The position numbers and the translations under genes were made by a program. 64,000 nt of DNA from Proteus myxofaciens ATCC 19692 (lineage in GTDB: Bacteria; Pseudomonadota; Gammaproteobacteria; Enterobacterales; Enterobacteriaceae). Shown in pieces: positions 17,725 to 26,041 of this stretch. A model generated the notes under the pieces. That model did not search any database. It worked only from the letters and a program-made list of their open reading frames with translations, and was not told the origin of the DNA. The DNA is taken from the NCBI RefSeq assembly GCF_001654855.1, contig NZ_LXEN01000097.1:1-64000 (forward strand), given 5' to 3'. The first letter of the stretch is position 1, and each line of letters starts with the position of its first letter.

Positions 17725-17758
17725 AAGCGCCAGTCCTTAACGGGATTGGCGCTTTTTT
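17725..17758 (+). terminator. Rho-independent terminator after the GTPase gene
   Basis: AAGCGCCAGTCC (17725-17736) pairs with GGATTGGCGCTT (17743-17754) with one G-U pair, followed by a T run. It lies between the GTPase gene and ardB, so ardB probably has partial read-through or its own promoter. Confidence 0.8.
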
Positions 17759-17784
17759 ATTTCTTTTTATTGGAGTATCAACTT

Positions 17785-18210
17785 ATGAATAACACAACTG
17801 AATCCTCTATCACAATGGAATTAGTCCCCGATGAACAACGCCTTGATTTTTGGTTCAACCATTTTGGTGCAGTGAAAGGCTGGGTCACCTTTGAAGTGGT
17901 GATCTTCACCACCCTAGGGCAATTTTGTGAGGCCTATAACGGTGGCTATTGGGAATACTGCACACTGTCCAATGGCGGTGCCTTTATCTACCCCGATATC
18001 AATGCACACACCTTAACCCTATTCAACATGCACAACGGCAATGAAGCCACGGTGAGCCAAGAAGCGGCAGGGATTGTGGTGTGTCTGATCCTGTACAGTA
18101 TCTGGTCATTCCAAACAGAAAGTGAAGTGATGTGCGACCGCTTTTATCAACTGCGTGACTACGCTTCACAACATCCCGAATCCGCTGCCATTTTCCACTT
18201 AATTGATTAA
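17785..18210 (+). CDS. ArdB/KlcA-family antirestriction protein
   Basis: The 141-residue protein begins at an ATG preceded by TGGAGTATC. It shows the ArdB/KlcA pattern: RLDFWFNHFG, CEAYNGGYWEYCTLSNGGAF, YPDINAHTLTLFNMHNGNEA and a C-terminal AAGIVVCLILYSIWSF. Family knowledge: ArdB/KlcA proteins protect incoming DNA from type I restriction enzymes by a mechanism that is not DNA mimicry. It sits in the YfjP-ArdB-YfjQ order typical of CP4-like elements. Its presence in the same island as an intact hsdMSR is noteworthy. The family call is firm. Confidence 0.9.
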   Translation: MNNTTESSITMELVPDEQRLDFWFNHFGAVKGWVTFEVVIFTTLGQFCEAYNGGYWEYCTLSNGGAFIYPDINAHTLTLFNMHNGNEATVSQEAAGIVVCLILYSIWSFQTESEVMCDRFYQLRDYASQHPESAAIFHLID

Positions 18211-18223
18211 TCAGGAGTCTATC

Positions 18224-19060
18224 ATGAGTTTATTAGCTTCGCGTTTTGGCTCTGCTAACAGTATTCGTCGTGAGCGCCCACTGACCATCGAAGAGTTATT
18301 CCGTACTGTACCGAGTGTGTTTTCTGAAGAAAAACACGATTCACGCAGTGAACGATATACTTATATTCCTACCATTACCTTACTCGATAGCCTGCAAAAA
18401 GAAGGCTTCTACCCGTTCTTTGCCTGCCAGACTCGAGTACGTGATGTGAGCCGTCGAGAACACACCAAGCATATGTTACGACTTCGACGCCATGACCAAA
18501 TTACGGGAATACAAGTTCCTGAAATTATTTTGCTCAATAGCCATGATGGCTCAAGTAGCTATCAAATGTTACCGGGACTCTTTAGAGCCGTGTGCTCTAA
18601 CGGTTTGGTGTGCGGTGATGTGTTAGGTGAAGTACGTGTCCCCCATAAAGGGGATGTGGTGGGTAAAGTAATTGAAGGGGCATATGAGGTACTCGATACG
18701 TTTGAGCAAGTGGCTGAAAAACGCGAAAGTATGCAGTCGTTATTGTTACCGCCTCCTGCCCAGCAAGCCTTTGCGGAAGCGGCGTTAACCTACCGCTTTG
18801 GTGAAGAGTTCCAGCCCGTCACACGAGAGCAAATTCTACAGCCCCGACGCGTTGAAGATAAAAAAGAAGACCTCTGGACAGTGTACCAACGTCTACAAGA
18901 AAACCTGATTAAAGGAGGATTATCAGGCAGTACAGCAAAAGGTAAACGTGCCCGCACTCGTTCGGTGAATGGGATTGATGGCGATATCAAACTCAATAAA
19001 GCCCTGTGGGTGATGGCGGATACCTTATTTAACCAACTCGCCCCTCGCCAGCCCAACTAA
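18224..19060 (+). CDS. DUF932 protein (YfjQ/YafZ-like)
   Basis: The 278-residue protein begins at an ATG at 18224 after TCAGGAG. It carries the DUF932 core: GFYPFFACQTRVRDVSRREH, HMLRLRR, EIILLNSHDGSSSYQMLPGL and AVCSNGLVCGD. Relatives are found in CP4-type prophages and on conjugative plasmids next to ArdB-like proteins and WYL regulators. The function is unknown; a role in DNA uptake or plasmid and phage maintenance is often guessed. Only 13 bp separate it from ardB, so they share an operon. Confidence 0.88.
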   Translation: MSLLASRFGSANSIRRERPLTIEELFRTVPSVFSEEKHDSRSERYTYIPTITLLDSLQKEGFYPFFACQTRVRDVSRREHTKHMLRLRRHDQITGIQVPEIILLNSHDGSSSYQMLPGLFRAVCSNGLVCGDVLGEVRVPHKGDVVGKVIEGAYEVLDTFEQVAEKRESMQSLLLPPPAQQAFAEAALTYRFGEEFQPVTREQILQPRRVEDKKEDLWTVYQRLQENLIKGGLSGSTAKGKRARTRSVNGIDGDIKLNKALWVMADTLFNQLAPRQPN

Positions 19061-19071
19061 TTTTCCCGCCC

Positions 19072-19207
19072 TGACAGGTTGTGTCGTTACACCTTACATT
19101 CTTATCGTTCAAATAAACATCATAACGTTATTTATCAATGAATTACTTATAGTCATTTTTCACTAAAAAGCCGAATGAGAATTTTTCCCAACAGACATAA
19201 CCTGTCA
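19072..19207. promoter_or_regulatory. Paired inverted 14-mers upstream of the WYL gene
   Basis: TGACAGGTTGTGTC (19072-19085) is the inverted partner of GACATAACCTGTCA (19194-19207), 13 of 14 bases matching. The two sites flank 108 bp just upstream of the WYL regulator gene. Inference: operators for that regulator, allowing looping, or ends of a small mobile or recombination unit. Nothing else in the stretch is gene-like. Confidence 0.5.
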
Positions 19208-19271
19208 ATCCCCTAAGTTAAACTCCCTCACTTCTTAATTTCCTAACGTCTGTTATTGAGAGCAATACGTT

Positions 19272-19979
19272 ATGTTTCAGATTAACCGAAAATATGACCG
19301 CATGGCTGTGCGACTCTCTGCGCTGATTGCCCGCTTAATGGCAGGAGAAAGCCTTGTGCTCTCATGTTTAGCCCAAGAGTTCAATGTTTCTGAACGCACG
19401 TTACAACGGGATTTACGTGAACGCTTGGCTTATCTGGGTGTAGAAGGTCGGCAAGGTTGTTATCGCTTGCCCATCAATACGTTAAAAGCTTATCGAGACA
19501 AAGATGTTCTTACTTTTGTGAAACAGATTGGAATGACTCGGTTGTTTCCGGGGCTAGACAGCCGCTTACTCGGGTTACTGTTAACACAGCAGCCCCATGC
19601 ACCTTGTTTGATTTGGCACCACGCCCATAAGATTTCGGCTTTGCATGCCGACCATTTCTATCAATTGGTGTATGCCATTACCAGTAAGCAATCTATTAGC
19701 CTACTTACGCCTGAACGTCGTTTTAATCCACTACAACCTTATCAACTGATTTACCGTGAAGGCCAGTGGTATTTACTGGCGGAATATCATCAGCAAGTGC
19801 ATGTTTTGCTGTTAGAGGATATCCAACAAGTTCAGCCGCTAAATACCCCCTTCACACCGAAACACGCAGTGATGCAATTGTCACAACAAAACAGTTTTAT
19901 CGCGGCATTACCGCATTTTAGATTGATATCACAAGTACTTACCTCTCTTCCATCACACAAAGAAAGGAGCCGACCATGA
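19272..19979 (+). CDS. WYL-domain transcriptional regulator (YfjR/YafY-like)
   Basis: The 235-residue protein has an N-terminal winged helix-turn-helix (RLSALIARLMAGESLVLSCL, EFNVSERTLQRDLRERLAYL) and a WYL-type domain (LIYREGQWYLLAEYHQQVHV, about 165-185). WYL domains bind nucleic-acid-like or nucleotide ligands and control many defence and prophage loci. It opens a small operon: the next gene overlaps its stop (ATGA). The inverted 14-mers upstream are candidate autoregulatory sites. Confidence 0.85.
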   Translation: MFQINRKYDRMAVRLSALIARLMAGESLVLSCLAQEFNVSERTLQRDLRERLAYLGVEGRQGCYRLPINTLKAYRDKDVLTFVKQIGMTRLFPGLDSRLLGLLLTQQPHAPCLIWHHAHKISALHADHFYQLVYAITSKQSISLLTPERRFNPLQPYQLIYREGQWYLLAEYHQQVHVLLLEDIQQVQPLNTPFTPKHAVMQLSQQNSFIAALPHFRLISQVLTSLPSHKERSRP

Positions 19980-20152
19980 CGTTATTAGCCCCACTAGCAT
20001 CGCATCCAACCCATTGCCCTCACTGCTCTTCTGAACAAGACATCATTGCATGGGGCACGGGCTGGATGTGCCGCGATTGCGGTCATGAATGGGCCATGCC
20101 TATTCAAAGTCACCCTCATACCGTGAGTTCATCATCACATAAGGAAGCTTAA
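19976..20152 (+). CDS. Small zinc-ribbon protein
   Basis: This 58-residue gene has ATG overlapping the stop of the WYL gene and AAAGGAGC upstream, an excellent ribosome binding site. It shows CPHC (14-17) and CRDC (32-35) spaced as in a rubredoxin-like zinc ribbon, with GWMCRDCGHEW between, and a polar tail. No catalytic motif is seen. Tight coupling to the WYL regulator suggests a cofactor or partner for it, but this is inference. Confidence 0.75.
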   Translation: MTLLAPLASHPTHCPHCSSEQDIIAWGTGWMCRDCGHEWAMPIQSHPHTVSSSSHKEA

Positions 20153-20156
20153 AAAT

Positions 20157-20618
20157 ATGAACACCGTTTCACACTTACAGTTGGGTTTAGAACGGATCGC
20201 TATCGTTATCAGTATTTTGTTATGCCTTTGGATCACTGGCGTATTGCTAACACATTTCCAGCTTATCGCCCTCATCATGAACCCGTATGGGATCACATTG
20301 ATGTACTTCGTTTTATATCTCTTGGCGTTGGTTATCCCACAACTCTTGGCGCAATTAGGCTTGTGGGTTTTGAGCGCCTTTAAGGGGATTGATTATAAAA
20401 TCCATTTCAACCCCAAATTAGTTGCCATTATATCTACCATCATTATCGGATTAGCCCTCTCTAGCCTACTGATCATCATGTCATCCGGTTGGCTATACGG
20501 TTTTACTGAAGGTATCGCCACCACGATATTGCTAGTTGATTTGCTTATTGCCAGTGGTATTGCCTTTTATCTTCATCGGCGAATTCGTCACTGGGTTTCA
20601 GTGCGATTAAACCGCTAG
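20157..20618 (+). CDS. Small integral membrane protein, function unknown
   Basis: The 153 residues form four likely transmembrane helices (about 12-35, 43-70, 88-110, 118-140) with a basic C-terminus (HRRIRHWVSVRLNR) probably in the cytoplasm. It follows the zinc-ribbon gene by 4 nt, so it is in the WYL operon. No family recognised. Confidence 0.65.
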   Translation: MNTVSHLQLGLERIAIVISILLCLWITGVLLTHFQLIALIMNPYGITLMYFVLYLLALVIPQLLAQLGLWVLSAFKGIDYKIHFNPKLVAIISTIIIGLALSSLLIIMSSGWLYGFTEGIATTILLVDLLIASGIAFYLHRRIRHWVSVRLNR

Positions 20619-20773
20619 CCATAACATTAAATATGATCAGCAATTTTTGTTGTGAATGTCTTATTCACCAGATAACCACCTAATACGCCATATCAGGGAA
20701 AGCCAAGCACCCATTAGACGGTGTTCATCAAGCGTCAATCTGACGTTTCTATTTATGTTGATAGGAATTTATA

Positions 20774-21262
20774 ATGAAAAGATATGTAGTTGTAACTGTA
20801 TTGGCCTCACTGTGGTTGATGACATCATCAGCCTCTGCCACCAGCCAGCCCCCTAAAAATACCATTTGGGAATATAAAGGGGATGGCGGTAAAACCTTAT
20901 GGCAAGTGTGTGGAAGCCAAAACAACACCTGTCGGATTGTGGGCTCAACCAAGCATTATGTTGCTGTACTAAATCATAAATCTGCGTCAGGTTGCGCATT
21001 TGGTGATTTTTATATCGTGGCAAGAACCGATGGAAACTGGCAACAACGCGATACGGGCACTTGTAGCCCTAACGCCTATGTCCAAAAAGGGACGATTAAT
21101 AATGGTCAGTACTCTTCGGTCGATATTGGTGTTGGCGGGACGATTGTAGCTCGTTACCCCATTGGGTATTGGAGTATGCAAAAAGAGTTCTCAGGCAAGA
21201 ACCGACCGCGCTGGAAAGAAAAAGACCGTACTAAAGGTGGATTGCAAACCAATCAACAATAA
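20774..21262 (+). CDS. Secreted protein of CP4-type island, unknown function
   Basis: The 162-residue protein starts with a clear signal peptide (MKRYVVVTVLASLWLMTSSA, cleavage probably after SASA). The mature part has four cysteines (VCGSQNNTC, GCAFGD, GTCSP), which could form disulfides in the periplasm. No family recognised. It lies 51-64 nt before the IrmA-like gene, so the two may form a secreted pair. AGGAATTTATA precedes the ATG. Confidence 0.6.
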   Translation: MKRYVVVTVLASLWLMTSSASATSQPPKNTIWEYKGDGGKTLWQVCGSQNNTCRIVGSTKHYVAVLNHKSASGCAFGDFYIVARTDGNWQQRDTGTCSPNAYVQKGTINNGQYSSVDIGVGGTIVARYPIGYWSMQKEFSGKNRPRWKEKDRTKGGLQTNQQ

Positions 21263-21326
21263 ATAACATTCTCGCTACCGTTACTTGCGGTAGCGAGGAC
21301 AATAAAAGATAACAAAAGGTAACGTA

Positions 21327-21779
21327 ATGAATAAGATAAAAAGTATATTTGCAATGAGCTTATTGGCAGTCAGTACATTTAGCTTGGCTGAAGAACAACA
21401 GCGTTATGCGAGCATCACACATACGAGTTCAAATTTTATTAACCAAGGCTACTGTGGTTATTCATTTACCCTCGATAATGGTGGTAACCATATGGTTTTA
21501 GACCACGCGGAGTTTGGTGCGCTTGAGATAACCTTGAGAATGAAAGATGGGCAAGGAAAAGTATTAGGGGATATGGTACTGGAAGTGGAACCTTTTGGCG
21601 ATTCTAGCGCCACTCGTGCCACTTTTGCAGGATTGGAAATTCCGTGTGAAGATGTCGCTGAATTTGAAGTGGTTAAAGCTGTGGAAGATCAGAACGGGCG
21701 TAAGGTTGAATTGCCGCTATCGATCTTTCAGGCGAATAATCCAGAGCTAGCAAAGATGTCGGTGGCTGGGGAAAAATAA
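21327..21779 (+). CDS. IrmA-like secreted protein
   Basis: The 150-residue protein has a signal peptide (MNKIKSIFAMSLLAVSTFSLA). The mature chain is small, beta-rich and has two cysteines (YCGYSF and IPCEDV). The pattern SITHTSSNFI, VEPFGDSSATRATF and VELPLSIF resembles IrmA, a fibronectin-III-like protein of uropathogenic E. coli found in the same CP4/Ag43-type islands. Known for that protein: secretion and binding to interleukin receptors. The likeness is from memory of the family, so function in this strain is inference. GGTAACG precedes the ATG. Confidence 0.6.
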   Translation: MNKIKSIFAMSLLAVSTFSLAEEQQRYASITHTSSNFINQGYCGYSFTLDNGGNHMVLDHAEFGALEITLRMKDGQGKVLGDMVLEVEPFGDSSATRATFAGLEIPCEDVAEFEVVKAVEDQNGRKVELPLSIFQANNPELAKMSVAGEK

Positions 21780-22144
21780 TTTTAGTTGTAGTCATTATCT
21801 TTTAAACAGATAGCGCTACAATTAGTTTTTATATTAGGTTGATAGCCTTACTTGATAACATTAATACTATCAAGCCATTTTTGGTAGTGAAAGCCAATAT
21901 GTGTATTAGCTCAGTTTTGATCTGACATAGTTGTGACGTAAAACTAAATCTAGCTCGACAGGGTTGCTTTGTACCAAAGTGGACGTTACATGCAGCTTAT
22001 GTCGAACAATAGGAAGTAGACTATGCTGTAAGATGTGAAGTTGCGGTAATTGTACTCATTATTAAATAATTACTTTACGAACATAGCAACCTAGCTTGTT
22101 CATTCTGTATTCTAGCCTTATGACTTTTTCAGTAAGGATGAAAT
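21780..22144. other. Intergenic stretch before the dGTPase gene
   Basis: No gene is seen. TTGTAG and CTACAA a short way downstream of the IrmA-like gene (about 21784-21822) can pair before a T run, a weak terminator. The dGTPase gene is preceded by AAGGATGAA just before its ATG. Lower coding density marks a module boundary. Confidence 0.4.
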
Positions 22145-23371
22145 ATGTACGACAACGAATTAAAAGCATTTGCGCAAGAGCAAGAGAAAAAGTTGATTAA
22201 TGCTTTGGCAAATACCAGAGAATATTCGGGAATTAATTTTGAAGTAAGAAATAGAGATGACTATCAGAGGGATTATGCGCGCATTCTATATTCATCATCA
22301 TTCCGCAGATTACAGGGAAAGATGCAACTCTTTGAAGTCGATCCTGAAAAATTCAACAGAAATAGGCTAACGCATAGTCTTGAGGTAGCGCAGATCGCTC
22401 GGAGTATTGCTTCAGACCTTGAACTGGTACATCCAGTGGTAGTTGAACTGGCAGCTTTGGCTCATGATATCGGTAATCCCCCTTTCGGTCATTCAGGTGA
22501 AAAGCTGCTTAATGAGCTTTCTGAGGATATCGGCGGTTATGAAGGTAACGCGCAGGCGCTACGCATCCTGAGGAAGCTTGAAAAAAAATACGCAAACTGC
22601 AGTGGGTTAAATCTGACTCATCGTAGCTTACTTTCGGTCGTTAAGTATCCCAATCCTCGTTCCTCGGCTGACAAGTTCATTTATGATGATGACTTTGATT
22701 TTTACATTAATCTGCTTGCTGAACATCAGCTCGATTTGAAATCTGGAGAAAGAACGATTGATGCGCAGATAATGGATCTTTCTGATGAAATTGCCTATGC
22801 AGCACATGACCTAGAAGACGCCTTGAGTAGAAATATGGTCACAATCGAAGACATTGAGTATGAGTTTCTGATTTCTGATAAGTACCAGGGGGCATTGGAT
22901 CAATTTAGAGAAATTGTCAGTAAGTCAAAAGCAACAGCCTTTAAGGCTATTTCACTAAAGACTTCAGAAGAATTTGCAATGATTTTTCGCAAGGAGTTGA
23001 CCTCCAATATTGTCAATTGCCTCGTCACGGACATTTCTGTAATTAAGAACAAAAATGGTTTTCACGAACTTGGATTTGGAAAACTAAATGCGTTATCTGA
23101 AGGCCTAAAAAAGCTTCTTTTTAAAGTTATCATGCGAAAACGCAATATACTTACCTATGAATTTAGAGGAAATGTGATAATTAAGGATTTATACTTATTC
23201 TATAATAAGGATGAGAATTATAAGTTCCTTTCTCCTGAACTTAAGTTTTCCTTACCCAAAGAGGAAACTGATACATTTGATGCCAAAAAAAAGCGCGCTG
23301 TGGTTGACTATATTTCAGGTATGATGGACACGTTTGCTATAAAAGAATGGGAAACGCATTGCCTGAAATAA
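22145..23371 (+). CDS. dGTPase-like HD-domain dNTP triphosphohydrolase
   Basis: The 408-residue enzyme should cleave dNTPs to deoxynucleosides and triphosphate. Seen: RRLQGKMQLF, RLTHSLEVAQ (H77), the ALAHDIGNPPFGHSGEK block (HD at 107-108, second His in GHSG) and IMDLSDEIAYAAHDLEDAL (the last metal Asp). The metal-binding set is complete. It is shorter than E. coli Dgt (about 505) and close to the smaller dGTPase-like group. It stands alone, next to the attachment site at the island end. Family knowledge: some such enzymes defend against phage by destroying dGTP. That role here is inferred from location. Confidence 0.88.
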   Translation: MYDNELKAFAQEQEKKLINALANTREYSGINFEVRNRDDYQRDYARILYSSSFRRLQGKMQLFEVDPEKFNRNRLTHSLEVAQIARSIASDLELVHPVVVELAALAHDIGNPPFGHSGEKLLNELSEDIGGYEGNAQALRILRKLEKKYANCSGLNLTHRSLLSVVKYPNPRSSADKFIYDDDFDFYINLLAEHQLDLKSGERTIDAQIMDLSDEIAYAAHDLEDALSRNMVTIEDIEYEFLISDKYQGALDQFREIVSKSKATAFKAISLKTSEEFAMIFRKELTSNIVNCLVTDISVIKNKNGFHELGFGKLNALSEGLKKLLFKVIMRKRNILTYEFRGNVIIKDLYLFYNKDENYKFLSPELKFSLPKEETDTFDAKKKRAVVDYISGMMDTFAIKEWETHCLK

Positions 23372-23569
23372 TATAATTATTTACCGGAGGTGCGAATACA
23401 TTTATCATATTTTTGTCTTCACACCTTTCAGTAATTGGTTGTTTTTAACTGCAGTAAAAAGTGAAATAATGTATACAGAAATCGTGTTTTTCTCTTCTAT
23501 TTTCCTAGCTTATTCAGTATCACAATTACCTATATTAGATAACCATCAAAAAAAGTAAGAATTTCATCT

Positions 23570-23588
23570 GTTGGTACATGCGTTGGTA
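23570..23588. repeat. Pair of GTTGGTA repeats near the attachment site
   Basis: GTTGGTA occurs at 23570-23576 and again at 23582-23588, 12 bp apart and 57-75 bp before the tRNA-Leu remnant. Direct TTGGTA repeats beside att sites are common in P4-type elements, so these are candidate integrase arm sites. No binding data. Confidence 0.35.
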
Positions 23589-23644
23589 TAAATAAATTTA
23601 CACTTTAATATTTTAATTTAGATCATGAGGTTAAGTATTATGTA

Positions 23645-23664
23645 CGAGTCCGGCCTTCGCACCA
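23645..23664 (+). other. Attachment site: tRNA-Leu 3'-end remnant (attR)
   Basis: CGAGTCCGGCCTTCGCACCA matches the T-stem, acceptor and CCA end of enterobacterial tRNA-Leu (GAGTCCGGCCTTCGGCACCA) with one G missing. Nothing upstream completes a tRNA, so this is the duplicated att half left by integration; the intact gene should lie at the other island end outside the window. A tRNA-type terminator follows at once. This marks the right border of the island. Confidence 0.75.
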
Positions 23665-23670
23665 AAAATC

Positions 23671-23693
23671 AGACGCTAATAGCGTCTTTTTTT
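23671..23693 (+). terminator. Terminator following the tRNA-Leu remnant
   Basis: AGACGCT (23671-23677) and AGCGTCT (23681-23687) form a perfect 7-bp stem with loop AAT, followed by seven T residues. It is the kind of terminator that follows tRNA genes, and supports the view that the tRNA end here is the original chromosomal border. Confidence 0.85.
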
Positions 23694-24029
23694 ATGTCTA
23701 AAATTCTAGAGCCTCATCAATCACTTTAGATAGTACATATTATCTTTACTGAGTTGAGCTAAACGTATAATTTTACTGATTAAAATAGATTAAATTACTA
23801 TCAGAATATTGGCTTTTATAATTTCTAATTGACTGATATTTATGACTTAGCTTAGGACATAGAAGATATTTTTGTTAATAGCGAGTTTATTCTCAAGAGT
23901 AGATGAGAATGGTCTTTTTTATTAAATGTATAAACCAATATTGGATCTTTATTAGCTGCAGATGCATTTAAACAGCGAGTAATTCCTATAATAAAGAGTA
24001 AAATATTTTTCATAATAATAATCTTAAAG
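23694..24029 (-). other. AT-rich stretch with a possible truncated secreted ORF
   Basis: On the minus strand a 53-codon frame (24013 to 23852) reads MKNILLFIIGITRCLNASAA followed by NKDPILVYTF, which looks like a signal peptide plus the start of a mature protein. It follows the hxlR gene by 16 nt on the same strand but has no clear ribosome binding site and stops early. It may be the start of a gene truncated when the island arrived, or chance. Confidence 0.3.
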
Positions 24030-24359
24030 TTATTGCTGACGTTGTATTAGCCATTCACCAAAATCAGACATTATTTCAATAAGTTCTTTTAATCTTAATC
24101 CATCATCTGTCAGTGAATATTCTACTTTTATGGGGGAGGTAGGATAGACTTTACGTTTTACAAATCCGGCTTTTTCTAATGCCCGTAAATCAAGTGTGAG
24201 CATTCTTTGTGATATAGCTGGCATATACTTACGTAATTCACTAAAACGCTTTGGCCCTCTAAGGAGATAATAGGCAATTAATAATCTCCAACGTCCGCCT
24301 AATAAACGCATTGATTCTTCTACAGGACAACCACTTATATTATCTTTCATAATATCCAT
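24030..24359 (-). CDS. HxlR-family transcriptional regulator
   Basis: The 109-residue winged-helix protein has the HxlR signature: CPVEESMRLLGGRWRLLIAY, RFSELRKYMPAISQRMLTLD, LRALEKAGFVKRKVYPTSPI and KVEYSLTDDG. The cysteine near the start is the site that senses oxidants or electrophiles in several relatives. It is divergent from a glutathione transferase gene with about 114 bp between, so it probably controls that gene in response to electrophilic stress. Inference only. Confidence 0.88.
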   Translation of the reverse strand: MDIMKDNISGCPVEESMRLLGGRWRLLIAYYLLRGPKRFSELRKYMPAISQRMLTLDLRALEKAGFVKRKVYPTSPIKVEYSLTDDGLRLKELIEIMSDFGEWLIQRQQ

Positions 24360-24473
24360 CTTTGTTTGTTGGTATATATTTTGTACCTATATGACATTTT
24401 TATGCCTTCTTACTTTTATATCCTCTATCTGTTAATGTGTCATCAACTAATACAAAGAAAGGTAGAAATACTT

Positions 24474-25109
24474 ATGAAACTATATTATATGCCTGCTGCA
24501 TGTTCTCTTTCTCCACATATCATTGTTAATGAACTTGGCTTGGATGTAGAGCTAATAAAAGTTGATAGCAAAACACATATGACAGATAAAGGAATAAATT
24601 ATTATGACATCAATCCATTAGGGTATATTCCATTACTCGAACTTGATGATGGAACAACCTTGAAAGAAGGCTCTGTTATTATTCAATATCTTGCTGATTT
24701 AAAACCAGAAAAAAATATGATACCAGCTAACGGTATAATCGAGAGATATAAATTACAAGAATGGTTAAATTTCTTATCTTCAGAAATACATAAAGGATTT
24801 ATTCCTTTACTTAAACCTGAATTATCAGGAAAGTATGGTACTGAAACAGCAAAGCCTAAATTAGAGCAACGTTATTCTTGGATTAATGATGAATTAGCAA
24901 ATAAAGATTATTTAACAGGGCAATTTTCTGTAGCTGATGCTTATTTATTTGCACTAACCCAGTGGGGAAAAGCACAATGGCTGGTACCTACATATAATGC
25001 AGATATTAATTTTGAAAAATTCACAAATCTACGAGATTGGTATTTAAGAATGAAAAATAAGGAATCAGTAAGAAAAGCATTAATAACAGAAGGTCTTATT
25101 AGTGAGTAA
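24474..25109 (+). CDS. Beta-class glutathione S-transferase
   Basis: The 211-residue enzyme joins glutathione to electrophiles. The N-terminal thioredoxin-like domain carries MKLYYMPAACSLSPHI, with the beta-class cysteine at position 10, and a cis-Pro region NPLGYIPLLELDDG; the helical C-terminal domain includes TGQFSVADAYLFALTQW. It resembles the Proteus mirabilis GST B1-1 but is clearly a diverged paralogue. The ATG at 24474 with AAAGG upstream is chosen over an in-frame start 108 bp earlier. Probably under the divergent HxlR regulator. Confidence 0.9.
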   Translation: MKLYYMPAACSLSPHIIVNELGLDVELIKVDSKTHMTDKGINYYDINPLGYIPLLELDDGTTLKEGSVIIQYLADLKPEKNMIPANGIIERYKLQEWLNFLSSEIHKGFIPLLKPELSGKYGTETAKPKLEQRYSWINDELANKDYLTGQFSVADAYLFALTQWGKAQWLVPTYNADINFEKFTNLRDWYLRMKNKESVRKALITEGLISE

Positions 25110-25342
25110 GAGATAATATATAATTTCTAATTGATATTTAAATAAATATATTAAAGTCTAGGCTTCAATTAACATTAAGTCTTTTCTAATGGTAGCTGTA
25201 TGTCTAGGCTTTAACCATCCCTATTCTTGAGCATGATCTTTAAATATTGTTTTATTAAATTGAGAGTTATATCATAGAATATACTATTAATTTTAATGAG
25301 TGAAAATAAAATGAAAAAATAATAATTTTTCTAAAGAATATA
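25110..25342. other. AT-rich intergenic stretch after the GST gene
   Basis: No gene or clear terminator was found in this part. It is very AT-rich. Confidence 0.3.
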
Positions 25343-25507
25343 ATGGTGCTTTTATATAAACAATTTGATGTTATTATTCATATAATTATCATCTTTATAT
25401 TATGTTATTTTTGTTTTTTATTTTTACCTACTTTATCTATTGCAATAATCGGATGTGTTTTAATTATTGTTAGTATGTTTTTACTAAGTATGTTTATTAT
25501 TCCATGA
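25343..25507 (+). CDS. Possible 54-residue hydrophobic membrane peptide
   Basis: An ATG at 25343 opens 54 codons. The product is almost entirely hydrophobic (DVIIHIIIIFILCYFCFLFL, then SIAIIGCVLIIVSMFLLSMF), enough for two transmembrane helices. The upstream AAAGAATAT is a weak ribosome binding site. In AT-rich DNA such a frame may arise by chance. No family recognised. Confidence 0.35.
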   Translation: MVLLYKQFDVIIHIIIIFILCYFCFLFLPTLSIAIIGCVLIIVSMFLLSMFIIP

Positions 25508-26041
25508 AAATTTTATCAAAAAAATTAATTAAAATTTAAGTTTATTATTTATAGGTAAAGCGAGTTATTTTTAATGCCATCACATACGTACGGTTACATA
25601 TATGAATTATAACAATTGAAAATATCATTGGGTGATACTAAAAAAAAGACGCTTATTTAGAGCATCAAAAATAAATATTTTGATAAATAAATTATTTTTA
25701 ATAAATCTTTATTATTCATTATGTTAATGAGGTTTTTATGATTGTGATTTGCATCAATAGGTATTATATAAAATAGAGGGTATTTCTATTAAGGATATTG
25801 ATAAAAATATATGGAAAGTAATCTTGCTCTATGTTTTATAAAATATAATAATGGGTTAAATTTGATATAAAATAAATTATTTATTTTTGCCGAAAAATTT
25901 TAAAAATTAATTATTGTTACTATCGATCAATATACGTACATTCGATAGGTATAGCCAATCGTAACTCTTTAATTGATCGTTTTTATCGATTTATTGTATA
26001 ACTGTCGATATAATCTCCTGTAAGAAAAAAGGGGATATACG
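25508..26041. other. AT-rich intergenic region before the MrpJ-like gene
   Basis: No gene seen over 530 bp. CGATCAAT (25924-25931) and ATTGATCG (25972-25979) form an inverted repeat shortly before the MrpJ-like gene and may be an operator. AAAAGGGGATATACG precedes that gene's ATG. The AT level is high enough for silencing by H-NS, by inference. Confidence 0.4.
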
